Below are positions 24,191 through 33,252 of a DNA stretch of 64,000 nucleotides, piece by piece (position 1 is the first letter of the stretch; each line of letters begins with the position of its first letter). Source of the DNA: SHZL01 sp963815185 (GTDB lineage Bacteria > Pseudomonadota > Gammaproteobacteria > Xanthomonadales > SZUA-36); the NCBI GenBank assembly GCA_963815185.1, contig CAWFGC010000004.1:496001-560000 (forward strand), given 5' to 3'. The position numbers and the translations under genes were made by a program. Below the pieces are notes generated by a model. The model was given only the letters and a program-made list of their open reading frames with translations, was not told where the DNA came from and searched no databases.

Positions 24191-25447
24191 TCAACGCTTC
24201 ATGAAGTTGAAGAATTCCTCGTTGGTCTTGGTCGCCTTCATCTTGTCGAGCATGAATTCGATGGCCTGCGCTTCATCCATCGGGTGCAACAGCTTTCGCA
24301 AGATCCACATTTTCTGCAGTTGGTCGGAACTGATCATCAATTCTTCGCGCCGTGTGCCGGAACGGTTGATGTCGATGGCGGGATAGGTGCGGCGTTCGGC
24401 AATACGGCGGTTCAAATGGATTTCCATGTTGCCGGTGCCCTTGAATTCTTCGTAGATCACTTCATCCATCTTGGAACCGGTATCGACCAGCGCGGTGGCA
24501 ATGATGGTCAGTGAACCACCTTCGGTGACATTTCGCGCGGCGCCGAAGAATCGCTTCGGCCGTTGCAGTGCGTTGGCATCGACGCCACCGGTCAGCACCT
24601 TGCCGGACGAAGGTGCAACGGTGTTGTAGGCGCGCGCGAGACGTGTGATGGAATCGAGCAGGATCACCACATGGAGTTTGTGCTCTACCAGGCGCTTGGC
24701 CCTTTCGATGACCATCTCAGCCACTTGCACGTGCCGGGATGCGGGTTCGTCGAAGGTGCTCGAAATGACTTCCGCGTCGACCGAGCGCTGCATTTCCGTC
24801 ACTTCTTCCGGGCGTTCATCGATCAGCAAAATGATCATCCTGCTCTCCGGATGATTGGCCCGGATGCTGGTGGCGATGTTCTGCAGCATGATGGTCTTGC
24901 CGGCTTTGGGCGGTGAAACCACCAGGCCACGTTGACCCTTGCCGATCGGGGATACCAGGTCGATGATGCGCGCCGTGATGTCTTCGGTGCTGCCGTTGCC
25001 GCGCTCCAGTTTGTATGGTTCGGTGGGGAATTCCGGTGTCAGGTTCTCAAACAGGATTTTGCTTTTGGCCGCTTCCGGCGGTTCGTAATTGATGTCCTGG
25101 ACTTTTAACAGTGCAAAGTATCTCTCACTGTCTTTGGGCGGCCGGATCTTGCCGGAAACCATGTCGCCGGTGCGCAACGCGAAGCGGCGAATCTGGCTGG
25201 GTGAAACATAGATGTCATCCGGACCCGCCAGGTAGGAACTGTCTGCGGAACGCAAGAAGCCGAAGCCGTCCTGCAGTATTTCCAACACACCATCGCCAAA
25301 AATGCTCTCTCCATTTTTCGCATGGGCTTTGAGAATGGAAAATATGACGTCCTGCTTGCGTGAACGGGCGACGCCTTCCAATCCCATTTCATTGGCGATG
25401 GTGAGCAATTCGGAAACGGGTTTTTGTTTGAGTTCAGTCAGATTCAT
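24191..25447 (-). CDS. rho: Transcription termination factor Rho
   Basis: A 418-residue Rho (419 in E. coli) beginning MNLTELKQKPVSELL. The N-terminal helix bundle and RNA-binding OB fold (GFGFLRSADSSYLAGPDDIY) are followed by the ATPase with P-loop PPKAGKT, Walker B VVILLDSITRLARAYN, and the Q/R-loop region SGKVLTGGVDANAL. The frame is open to 25471, but ATG 25447 matches the family start exactly. The neighbours trxA and rhlB are as in E. coli. Confidence 0.98.
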   Translation of the reverse strand: MNLTELKQKPVSELLTIANEMGLEGVARSRKQDVIFSILKAHAKNGESIFGDGVLEILQDGFGFLRSADSSYLAGPDDIYVSPSQIRRFALRTGDMVSGKIRPPKDSERYFALLKVQDINYEPPEAAKSKILFENLTPEFPTEPYKLERGNGSTEDITARIIDLVSPIGKGQRGLVVSPPKAGKTIMLQNIATSIRANHPESRMIILLIDERPEEVTEMQRSVDAEVISSTFDEPASRHVQVAEMVIERAKRLVEHKLHVVILLDSITRLARAYNTVAPSSGKVLTGGVDANALQRPKRFFGAARNVTEGGSLTIIATALVDTGSKMDEVIYEEFKGTGNMEIHLNRRIAERRTYPAIDINRSGTRREELMISSDQLQKMWILRKLLHPMDEAQAIEFMLDKMKATKTNEEFFNFMKR

Positions 25448-25786
25448 GGGGTTTTTGACGCTCTGCAACATAGGACGGGTGGGTAAACCTGGTATTTTTT
25501 CTTGATGTGTTGGGCACGCAGGCCCGGGTTAGGGTAAATGCGTTTGGGTAAAATCAAATTCGGCGTGGCGGCGGTGGTCGACCGCCCGGAAACAATAAAT
25601 TCTATTCTACGTTTGCCTGCGTCGCGCGTCTTACGAGCCAGCTTTTTTATCAGGGAAGTATGCGGGCTGGGCGAGAAGACCAGCGTAGATGCTGTAAAAT
25701 TAGCACGATATCAATACAGCGTCCAGTTATTAGTAACAAAAACTGCCGGCCCCGTTGCGAAAGCGGAACAGAACCGGCGGCTTGTA
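25448..25786. other. rho-trxA intergenic region (339 bp)
   Basis: No gene is supported here; the plus-strand open frame that crosses it runs antisense into trxA and has no protein-like features. Just after the trxA stop, read on the minus strand, GCCGGTTC (about 25775) can pair with GGGGCCGGC before TTTTTG (about 25740), a weak candidate terminator. The rest is AT-richer and probably holds the rho promoter and leader, but no clear -35/-10 pair could be picked out. Confidence 0.4.
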
Positions 25787-26113
25787 TCAAACAGCTTCAT
25801 CTACAAATGCCTTGAGTTGGCCCTTGGTCAGTGCGCCCACCTTGGTTGCATGCACCTTGCCATCCTTGAATATCATTAGTGTGGGTATGCCACGGATGCT
25901 ATACTGCTGGGGCGTTACGTTGTTGCTGTCGATATCCATCTTCGTCACTTTGAGCCGGTCCCCGTACTCGTTGGCAATTTCCTCGACGATGGGGCCAATC
26001 ATTTTGCAGGGACCACACCATTCTGCCCAATAGTCGACCAATACAGGGCCGGCGGCGCGAAGGACTTCCTGGTCAAAACTGGCGTCGGTTACGTGGGTTA
26101 TATTGTCACTCAC
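25787..26113 (-). CDS. trxA: Thioredoxin 1
   Basis: A 108-residue thioredoxin with the WCGPC redox site (Cys33, Cys36), the cis-proline loop RGIPTLMIFKDGK and the normal length. It reduces cytosolic disulfides, including those of ribonucleotide reductase. The start is GTG at 26113 (VSDNITHVTD) with GGAGA seven bases upstream; the longer open frame to 26224 has no support. It is divergent from rhlB and upstream of rho, the usual gammaproteobacterial arrangement. Confidence 0.96.
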   Translation of the reverse strand: MSDNITHVTDASFDQEVLRAAGPVLVDYWAEWCGPCKMIGPIVEEIANEYGDRLKVTKMDIDSNNVTPQQYSIRGIPTLMIFKDGKVHATKVGALTKGQLKAFVDEAV

Positions 26114-26178
26114 TTGGTTTCTCCAGATTTCGCGCTGCTTCTTCACTGGTACGTGGGGTGCAGCGCGGTTAATATGTT

Positions 26179-26207
26179 TGTATAGGCCCGGATCTTCGAT
26201 CCAACAA
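26179..26207 (-). promoter_or_regulatory. Candidate sigma-70 promoter of trxA
   Basis: On the minus strand TTGTTG (26207-26202) and TATACA (26184-26179) are separated by exactly 17 bases and lie about 65 bases upstream of the trxA GTG. Three of six and four of six consensus positions match. The site is in the trxA/rhlB divergent region. Confidence 0.4.
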
Positions 26208-26389
26208 GCTGGATTGCGACACACTGCTCGACAGGGTCATCTTTCCAAAGAACCGCTTGACGATATCAAGGCGCCGGCATCGAGTTTCAAGCCAAGCCGC
26301 CGGAATTATACTCGTTTCGCCCAGCAGGCCGTCCAGCTTCAGTCTGTCAATCCTGGCAATTGAGGCCAGTTCACACAAACGGATAACAT

Positions 26390-27724
26390 ATGACCGAAAA
26401 GAAAACCAACACCTCTCTCAGTGACATGAGGTTTTCCCAGCTTGATCTGACTGAACCCGTCACACAAGGTTTGGCTAAAGCAGGATTCACCCATTGTACA
26501 CTCATTCAGGCGCTGACTCTCCCCGTCGCATTGCTGGGGCGAGATGTCGCGGGCCAGGCGCAAACAGGGACCGGCAAAACGGCGGCTTTTTTGTTGGTCC
26601 TGTTGGAGCGATTGCTGAAGAGTCAGGCCACGGCCGATCGGCGGCAGCCCAGGGCCCTGGTATTGGCCCCGACCCGGGAATTGGCCATTCAGATTCACAA
26701 AGATGCGTTGCTACTGGGATCCGGGACCGGATTGAAGCTGGGGCTTGCCTACGGTGGCGTCGATTACGAAAAGCAGCGCCAGGCGCTGGAGGCCGGCGTC
26801 GACATACTCATCGGCACGCCGGGGCGCCTGATCGATTACTTCAAGCAGCATGTGTTCAAGTTGAGTCAGATCGAGGTCATGGTGCTGGATGAAGCCGACC
26901 GCATGTTCGACCTCGGTTTCATTCAGGACATTCGATACGTATTGCGCCGTCTGCCGCCACGGGAGGAGCGTCAATGCCTGCTGTTTTCCGCCACGCTCTC
27001 ACATCGGGTGCTCGAACTGGCCTATGAGCACATGAATGAGCCGGAGTTATTGAAAGTCGAATCGGATCATGTGACGGTTGAAAACGTCAATCAGACCGTT
27101 TATTACCCGGCAAATGACGAAAAGGCCCGCCTGCTGGCGGCGCTGTTGAAAAAGTTTGAAGGCGGCAGGATCATGGTATTCACCAATACGCGCGCCGCGA
27201 CCGATCGGGTCCAGCGCTCTTTGAGAGCCAATGGTTTCAACGTTGCAGCCATTTCCGGTCAGGTACCGCAGAAAACGCGACAGAGCCTGTTGCGCAAGTT
27301 TCATGATGGTGAAATTCCCATCCTGGTGGCCACGGACGTCGCCGCTCGTGGCTTGCACATTCCCGATGTTACCCATGTCATCAACTACGACCTGCCGCAG
27401 GATGCGCCGGATTATGTCCATCGCATCGGGCGCACCGCCCGCCTCGGCGCCAAGGGAGAGGCGATCAGTTTTGCCTGTGAAAATTATGCCTTTCACCTGC
27501 CCGAGATCGAGGAATTCATCGGCTACATCATTCCTGTCGAACAGGTGGACAAGAGCCTGTTGGCGGCAATCCATAAACCGCTGCCGGCACCGCCGCGGGC
27601 GAAAAACACGCACGGTGGGCAAAGAAACGCGCGCACAGGCCAGGGAAAATCCGGTTCCAGTCAGGGCCGCGGCGCGGGTTCTCGCGCCTCAGCGCAGGGT
27701 CGGCGGCGCCGGAAACCGCAATAG
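26390..27724 (+). CDS. rhlB: ATP-dependent RNA helicase RhlB
   Basis: A 444-residue DEAD-box helicase. Motifs in order: Q motif (FTHCTLIQALTLPVALLGRD), motif I AQTGTGKT at 57-64, PTRELAIQ, motif II DEAD at about 166-169, motif III SATLS, VATDVAARGLHIP and motif VI HRIGRTAR. The tail from about residue 395 is basic, rich in Gly, Arg and Ser. RhlB unwinds RNA for the RNase E degradosome. Assignment over other DEAD-box proteins rests on the rho-trxA neighbourhood and RhlB-like features such as LGLAYGGVDYEKQ. Divergent from trxA. Confidence 0.92.
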   Translation: MTEKKTNTSLSDMRFSQLDLTEPVTQGLAKAGFTHCTLIQALTLPVALLGRDVAGQAQTGTGKTAAFLLVLLERLLKSQATADRRQPRALVLAPTRELAIQIHKDALLLGSGTGLKLGLAYGGVDYEKQRQALEAGVDILIGTPGRLIDYFKQHVFKLSQIEVMVLDEADRMFDLGFIQDIRYVLRRLPPREERQCLLFSATLSHRVLELAYEHMNEPELLKVESDHVTVENVNQTVYYPANDEKARLLAALLKKFEGGRIMVFTNTRAATDRVQRSLRANGFNVAAISGQVPQKTRQSLLRKFHDGEIPILVATDVAARGLHIPDVTHVINYDLPQDAPDYVHRIGRTARLGAKGEAISFACENYAFHLPEIEEFIGYIIPVEQVDKSLLAAIHKPLPAPPRAKNTHGGQRNARTGQGKSGSSQGRGAGSRASAQGRRRRKPQ

Positions 27725-27765
27725 CTTGCGGGACAGGGCACCGGTTCAGGGATCGCATTGGCGCG

Positions 27766-28464
27766 ATGATCACGTTTGAGCACGTCAGCAAGCGGTATCC
27801 TGGCGGCAACCAGGCCCTGGCGGATGTCAGCTTTCATCTAGCCCGCGGAGAAATGGTGTTTCTGACCGGACATTCCGGCGCCGGAAAAAGCACCCTGTTA
27901 CGCCTGATTCTGATGCTGGAGCAGGCGACGCGCGGCCAGGTCGTGGTGAACGGAAAGAATCTCAGCAAAACTGCGATGAGTCAGGCCCCGCGCATCAGGC
28001 AGGGCATCGGCATGATCTTCCAGGACCACAAGCTGCTGCGCAACAAGACGGTGTCCGACAACGTGGCCCTGCCGTTATTGATTGCCGGCCTGCGCTATGC
28101 GGAAATTCGCAAGCGCGTGCGGGCATCGCTGGACAAAGTCGGTTTGTTGGGCAAGGAAAAGTCCTGGCCGATGGCATTGTCGGGCGGCGAACAGCAACGC
28201 GTCGGTGTAGCGCGTGCCATTGTCGGCATGCCGCCGGTGCTGCTGGCGGATGAGCCCACCGGCAATCTGGACCCGGATCTGTCAGCCGAATTGTTCGGCT
28301 TGTTCCGCCAGCTCAATCAGCTGGGCGTGACCGTGCTGATCGCCAGCCACGATCTGGACCTGATCAGGCGCATGGGAGACCGTGTTTTGGTACTGCAAAA
28401 GGGCTGCCTGATAGACGATATCCCGGCGGACCCGCAGTTTGCCCGCAGACGGAGTGAGCATTGA
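27766..28464 (+). CDS. ftsE: Cell division ATP-binding protein FtsE
   Basis: A 232-residue ABC ATPase. Walker A is GHSGAGKST, the signature is LSGGEQQRVGVARA, Walker B is VLLADEPTGNLDPD, and the switch histidine lies in IASHDLDL. With FtsX it forms a divisome complex that activates periplasmic murein hydrolysis through EnvC, which is encoded in this window (58260-59441). The stop overlaps the ftsX start by three bases. Confidence 0.96.
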   Translation: MITFEHVSKRYPGGNQALADVSFHLARGEMVFLTGHSGAGKSTLLRLILMLEQATRGQVVVNGKNLSKTAMSQAPRIRQGIGMIFQDHKLLRNKTVSDNVALPLLIAGLRYAEIRKRVRASLDKVGLLGKEKSWPMALSGGEQQRVGVARAIVGMPPVLLADEPTGNLDPDLSAELFGLFRQLNQLGVTVLIASHDLDLIRRMGDRVLVLQKGCLIDDIPADPQFARRRSEH

Positions 28465-29423
28465 ATCGCATACGTTTGAGGCGCCGGCTCAGGGCTTGGG
28501 GCCGGCGGCAGCTTTATAGCCTGTTCTCCAGCCTGGGTACGCTGCTCGGTCACCGCGTCGGGACGATTATGACCGTGCTGGTACTGGGCATTGCGATGCT
28601 ATTGCCCATCGGTCTGTATGTCACCCTGACCAATCTTGGCGGCATCGACCTGCAATCGCAGGACTGGGGGTCGATCACGGTTTTCCTGCAGACGTCGGTG
28701 ACTGAGCAGGAGGCGCTTGCATTGACGGACGAGATCAATGCGCGTCCCGACGCGAGCGCATCGGCAGTGTCGCCGGAAAAGGGCATGGAAGAATTTCGCT
28801 CCGCGTCGGGGTTTGGGCAAGCCCTGGATGTGCTGGAGTCCAATCCCTTGCCCTGGGTATTGCTGGTGCAGCCCAGGGCGCAGCCGGACAGGAGCCTGGC
28901 GGACGTCGCGGAGACGCTGGCTTCCTGGCTGAATTCCCTGGATGCCGTTGACACCATCCAGCTCGATTATAAATGGTTGCGGCGACTGGCCAGCCTGCTG
29001 CAACTGGGAAACGCGCTGGTCACCATTCTCAGCGTGATGTTCGCGCTTGCGGTCGTGGTCGTGATCGCCAACACCATTCGCATGGATGTGGCTAATCGGG
29101 CGGATGAAATCGAGGTGTTGAGCCTGGTAGGGGCCGGGGACAGCTTCATTCGCCAGCCATTCCTCTATTCCGGTTTCTGGTACGGCCTGCTGGGCTCGGT
29201 GTTGGCGCTGGTTTTACTGCAGGTCTGCATCGCCTATCTGCAGGTGCCTTTGGCCAATCTGCTGGACGCCTATGGCAACGCCTACGTGATCCTGCGTCTG
29301 ACACTGTCACAGATGGCTTTTATACTCTTCAGCGGCGGCTTGCTGGGATTACTCGGCGCCTGGGTATCGGTGGAACGGTACCTGCGCGTACTGCGTCGTG
29401 GCGGATTGCTGGGAAGAATTTAG
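28461..29423 (+). CDS. ftsX: Cell division protein FtsX
   Basis: A 320-residue membrane protein with an N-terminal cytosolic stretch, one hydrophobic segment (about residues 33-55), a periplasmic domain (FLQTSVTEQEALALTDEIN) and three C-terminal membrane segments, as in FtsX. The start is TTG at 28461, overlapping the ftsE TGA; GGAG six bases upstream supports it. FtsX recruits and opens EnvC for septal amidase activation. Confidence 0.93.
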   Translation: MNRIRLRRRLRAWGRRQLYSLFSSLGTLLGHRVGTIMTVLVLGIAMLLPIGLYVTLTNLGGIDLQSQDWGSITVFLQTSVTEQEALALTDEINARPDASASAVSPEKGMEEFRSASGFGQALDVLESNPLPWVLLVQPRAQPDRSLADVAETLASWLNSLDAVDTIQLDYKWLRRLASLLQLGNALVTILSVMFALAVVVVIANTIRMDVANRADEIEVLSLVGAGDSFIRQPFLYSGFWYGLLGSVLALVLLQVCIAYLQVPLANLLDAYGNAYVILRLTLSQMAFILFSGGLLGLLGAWVSVERYLRVLRRGGLLGRI

Positions 29424-29581
29424 CCGGACCGGCTGAACATTGGGCGAATTGTATGGTCGAAAGCCGCAGTAGAAATTTGGATTGGGTGGTAGCAGAGGAA
29501 CTGCCCCAAGGCGCAGGCCAGCGGGTTGGCTAGTGTATGCGCTCTTGTGGTAAAGTATTCTGCTGCCCAGGAGGAAATTTA

Positions 29582-30445
29582 ATGAGCAAAGATTTAGTGC
29601 CCACCCATCTTTTGGTCCCCACAGGGACGGGAAGCCTGGATGCTTACATTCAGGAAGTGAACAAGGTTCCCGTGCTTAGCCTGGAAGTGGAGCAGGATTT
29701 GGCACGCCGTTACAGGGATAACGATGAGCTGGAGGCTGCACGTCACATGGTGTTGGCGCATCTGCGCTTCGTCGTGCATGTTGCCAAAGGCTACACCGGG
29801 TACGGATTGCCATTGGGTGACCTTATCCAGGAAGGCAACATCGGCTTGATGAAAGCGGTCAAGCGCTTCGATCCGGACCACGGCGTTCGGCTGGTTTCAT
29901 TTGCCGTACACTGGATCCGCGCCGAGATGCATGAATTTATCCTGCGCAACTGGCGAATCGTCAAGGTGGCCACCACCAAAGCCCAGCGCAAGTTGTTCTT
30001 CAACCTGCGCAAATCCAAAAAGCGTCTTGGCTGGCTCAGCCATGCTGAAGTCAATGCGGTTGCCCATGATCTTGGCGTAAAACCCGAAGTGGTGTTGGAG
30101 ATGGAATCGAGACTGTCCGGTCAGGATGTCGGTTTCGACCTGCCGCCCAATGCGGATGAAGATACCGCCTACATCGCACCGGCCTATTTTCTGGAAAGCC
30201 ACCAGCAGGACCCTGAAATCGAGGCCGAATCCAATGATTGGCGCGAACATAGCGATACCTTGCTGTATGCCGGCCTGGAAGAACTCGACGAGCGCAGTCA
30301 GGACATCATTCGCAGCCGTTGGTTACAGGACGACAGCAAGATTACGCTGCAGGAACTGGCGGACAAATACAACGTATCTGCTGAGCGGATCCGGCAGCTT
30401 GAAGCCAATGCTCTGCGCAAGATGAGGGCGTCCATAACCGCCTGA
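29582..30445 (+). CDS. rpoH: RNA polymerase sigma-32 factor
   Basis: A 287-residue heat-shock sigma factor. Region 2 (LAHLRFVVHVAKGYTGYGLPLGD, GNIGLMKAVKRFDP), the RpoH box that marks this subfamily (QRKLFFNLRKSKKRLGW), and region 4 with the helix-turn-helix (TLQELADKYNVSAERIRQLE) are all present. The ATG at 29582 follows a strong AGGAGGA; the frame is open to 29537 without support. Downstream of ftsEX, as in E. coli. A rho-independent terminator follows. Confidence 0.97.
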   Translation: MSKDLVPTHLLVPTGTGSLDAYIQEVNKVPVLSLEVEQDLARRYRDNDELEAARHMVLAHLRFVVHVAKGYTGYGLPLGDLIQEGNIGLMKAVKRFDPDHGVRLVSFAVHWIRAEMHEFILRNWRIVKVATTKAQRKLFFNLRKSKKRLGWLSHAEVNAVAHDLGVKPEVVLEMESRLSGQDVGFDLPPNADEDTAYIAPAYFLESHQQDPEIEAESNDWREHSDTLLYAGLEELDERSQDIIRSRWLQDDSKITLQELADKYNVSAERIRQLEANALRKMRASITA

Positions 30446-30470
30446 TTCGGGACAAAGTTGATAGAATTGA

Positions 30471-30496
30471 AACGGCCTCCCCAAGGAGGCCGTTTT
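30471..30496 (+). terminator. Rho-independent terminator after rpoH
   Basis: The ten-base stem AACGGCCTCC (30471-30480) and GGAGGCCGTT (30485-30494) pairs perfectly around a CCAA loop and runs into TTTT. It lies 25 bases after the rpoH stop and 46 bases before the start of the aspartokinase fusion gene. Confidence 0.9.
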
Positions 30497-30542
30497 GGTT
30501 TCTGGATCCCGGATGATACCCGACAGGAAAGCAGGAGAAAAC

Positions 30543-33134
30543 ATGCACGAAGGTGTGACTCGACCCTCTGAGGATAGCCGCTGGCTGGTGATGAAATTTG
30601 GCGGTACCAGCGTCAGTTCGCCCCAGCGCTGGGCCACCATTGCGGCGCAGGCAAGACGCGGTCTTGAATCGAACAGACAGGTGTTGATTGTGGTTTCGGC
30701 GCTGTCCGGTGTAACCGATTTGCTGACCCGGCTGGCAAGCGCAACCGATCCGGCCGTGCGCAACAGTACGCTCGATGAGATTGAACGGCGCCACAGACAG
30801 CTTCTTTCCGACATGACGCTGGGAGATTGCCCGGAATTCGAACAGCGCTGGCAGGAACTGGCCGCGATCAGCCGAACGATCCAATACCCCGCAAACCCCG
30901 AATTTCGTGCCGAAATGCTGGCCCATGGCGAACTCATGTCCAGCGCCCTGGGCAAGAGGGCTTTGGAGCACCTGGGTCTGACGGTAAATCTGCAAGACGC
31001 CCGTCATTGGCTGCATGCCGAGCCAGCGTCGGTGCACACGCCTTTGGCCGTGCGCTGTCCCGATCATGCAGACCCGGAAATGCAGGTCCGCCTCGCCGCG
31101 CAGGGGCCGTTACACATCACTCAGGGGTTTATTGTTGCCGGCCCGGAAGGCAAAACCTGTTTGCTCGGCCGCGGCGGATCGGATACCTCTGCAGCCTGTT
31201 TTGCGGCGCGCCTGCACGCCGAAGCGCTGGAGATATGGACCGACGTGCCGGGCATGTTCAGCGCGGATCCACGGGTGGTGCCGGACGCGCGTTTGCTCAA
31301 CAGCCTGGGATACCGGGAAGCTCAGGAATTGGCTTCCATGGGGGCCAAAGTACTGCATCCACCCAGCATTGGGCCGGCCAGGCGGCATCAAATTCCGGTC
31401 TATATCAAGGATACCCAGCGGCCGGATTTCAATGGGACATGTATCAGCCTGGGCGACCGTGAGGCGCAAGCGCAGGTCAAGGGAATTGTCAGCCGCAGCG
31501 GCATCACCCTGATCAACATGGAAGATCCCGCGATGTGGCGTCAGGCAGGATTCCTGGCAGACGCGTTCGCAGTATTCAAGAAGCACGGATTTTCGGTAGA
31601 CCTGATCTCCACTTCGGAATCTACCGTCACAGTCAGCCTCGATCCGGAATCAGCCATTGATTCGGATGGTTCGCGTTTCAGCGCATTTCTCGATGAACTG
31701 GCTCTCTTGTGCCGCGTGGAGGTACACACGGATTGCGTTTCGATCAGCCTGGTAGGTAACGCCATACGCACCATTCTAGGCAAACTGTCGGCTGCCCTGG
31801 ACGTGTTCCAGGACCGGCATATCCATCTGGTAACCCAATCGGCCAATGATCTCAACCTGACGCTGGTAGTCGACGCCGAGCATGCACCCAGCCTGGTGCG
31901 CAAGTTGCACCAATTGCTGATCGCATCGCAGGCAGACGGAAGAATGGAATTCGGACCCAGTTGGGCCGATCTGAATCGCGGTGCCGCTCCTTTGCCCGAG
32001 CATCCCGCCTGGTGGCGGACACATGCCGCCCGGCTTGTCGATTGCCTGCAGGGGCGTGACAGCGCCTATGTCTATCACCTGGAAACGGTGCGTCTTGCTG
32101 CCCGCCGATTGCGCGGGTTGGGGGCGATAGACCGGGTGCTGTATGCGGTAAAAGCCAATGACCATCCAGGTTTGCTGAAGGTTCTGGCGCAGGAAGGGTT
32201 GGGTTTCGAATGTGTTTCATTGAATGAAGTGCAGCACGTGCGCCAGGTCATTCCGGAGGTGCCGGCCAGCGACATCCTCTTTACGCCCAATTTTGCGCCA
32301 CGCGAGGAATACGAGCGCGGATTCGAGATTGGCGCCCGCATCACAGTGGATAATTCCTGGGTGCTGCAACAATGGCCCGAGGTGTTTGCCGGCAAGGAGA
32401 TTTTTCTGCGCCTGGATCTGGAAAGTGGTTACGGCCACCATAGAAAAGTCATTACCTCCGGCAAGGATTCCAAGTTCGGCGTGGCTCTGGATAATATCGA
32501 CACGCTGTCAGCGTACTTGGGCAAGCATGACATCCGGGTTACCGGGCTGCACGCCCACACCGGCAGCGGTGTGATCGACGCGTCCGTGTGGCGCGAGCAA
32601 TTACAGCGTCTGCTGGCGGTATTGCCGCGCTTTCCAATGGTCAGCGTACTGGATCTTGGGGGCGGAATCGGTGTTCCTGACCGGCCCAGACAGCCGGGCT
32701 TCGACTTGCAGGAACTGGATGAATTGCTGCGCGAGACGCTGGCGGATCAGAACGTCGCGCTCTGGCTTGAACCGGGGCGCTACCTGGTGGCGGAAAGTGG
32801 GGTGCTGCTGGCGCGGGTTACCCAACTCAAGGACAAGGGTCAGTACCACTACGTCGGCATCGCCACCGGCATGAACTCGCTAATCCGGCCCGCACTGTAT
32901 GGTGCTTATCATGAGATCGTCAATCTGAGCCGGCTGAATGAACAGGCGAGCATTACTTGCCGGGTCGTGGGGCCAATTTGCGAGTCCGGTGACGTGCTCG
33001 GGGAAAGCCGGCTGTTGCCTCCTACCCATGAGGGCGACATCATCCTGATTGCCAACACCGGCGCCTACGGCCGGGTCATGGCTTCGCACTACAATCGCCG
33101 CAGCCCGGCCGAGGAGTTGTTTTTCGAAGCGTGA
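30543..33134 (+). CDS. lysAC: Bifunctional aspartate kinase / diaminopimelate decarboxylase
   Basis: An 863-residue fusion of the first and last enzymes of lysine synthesis. Residues 1-290 are an aspartokinase (VMKFGGTSVSS, GRGGSDTSAACFAA, IWTDVPGMFSADPR), about 310-470 are ACT regulatory domains, and 490-863 are a fold-III PLP decarboxylase with its lysine in LYAVKAND near 537, HAHTGSGV, DLGGGIGVP and CESGDVLGE. Start ATG 30543 follows AGGAGA; upstream in-frame codons to 30495 fall in the terminator region. Such fusions are known in Xanthomonas relatives. The ACT part suggests lysine feedback control. Confidence 0.95.
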   Translation: MHEGVTRPSEDSRWLVMKFGGTSVSSPQRWATIAAQARRGLESNRQVLIVVSALSGVTDLLTRLASATDPAVRNSTLDEIERRHRQLLSDMTLGDCPEFEQRWQELAAISRTIQYPANPEFRAEMLAHGELMSSALGKRALEHLGLTVNLQDARHWLHAEPASVHTPLAVRCPDHADPEMQVRLAAQGPLHITQGFIVAGPEGKTCLLGRGGSDTSAACFAARLHAEALEIWTDVPGMFSADPRVVPDARLLNSLGYREAQELASMGAKVLHPPSIGPARRHQIPVYIKDTQRPDFNGTCISLGDREAQAQVKGIVSRSGITLINMEDPAMWRQAGFLADAFAVFKKHGFSVDLISTSESTVTVSLDPESAIDSDGSRFSAFLDELALLCRVEVHTDCVSISLVGNAIRTILGKLSAALDVFQDRHIHLVTQSANDLNLTLVVDAEHAPSLVRKLHQLLIASQADGRMEFGPSWADLNRGAAPLPEHPAWWRTHAARLVDCLQGRDSAYVYHLETVRLAARRLRGLGAIDRVLYAVKANDHPGLLKVLAQEGLGFECVSLNEVQHVRQVIPEVPASDILFTPNFAPREEYERGFEIGARITVDNSWVLQQWPEVFAGKEIFLRLDLESGYGHHRKVITSGKDSKFGVALDNIDTLSAYLGKHDIRVTGLHAHTGSGVIDASVWREQLQRLLAVLPRFPMVSVLDLGGGIGVPDRPRQPGFDLQELDELLRETLADQNVALWLEPGRYLVAESGVLLARVTQLKDKGQYHYVGIATGMNSLIRPALYGAYHEIVNLSRLNEQASITCRVVGPICESGDVLGESRLLPPTHEGDIILIANTGAYGRVMASHYNRRSPAEELFFEA

Positions 33135-33164
33135 GTCAATAGATATGCTCTCTTATTGTGTTCA

Positions 33165-33193
33165 TTGACAATATGAGAATGAACGTTCATTCT
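33165..33193 (+). promoter_or_regulatory. Efflux operon promoter -35 with perfect palindromic operator
   Basis: A consensus TTGACA at 33165-33170 is followed by the perfect 18-base palindrome AGAATGAACGTTCATTCT at 33176-33193, which covers the spacer and the expected -10 position. Short palindromes with TGAAC/GTTCA half-sites fit TetR-family operators. A TetR-type regulator is encoded at the end of the same operon (37624-38256). Repression of the efflux genes by that protein is inferred. Confidence 0.7.
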
Positions 33194-33252
33194 ACGTACT
33201 TTATGTGCGATTGCCTGCGCACGCTGTCCTTGCCCCTTTTGGAAATGGCTCC

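Noticed and set aside
25538..25879. 113-codon plus-strand frame in the rho-trxA gap
   Set aside because: It runs into trxA on the opposite strand, has no Shine-Dalgarno sequence and no family resemblance.
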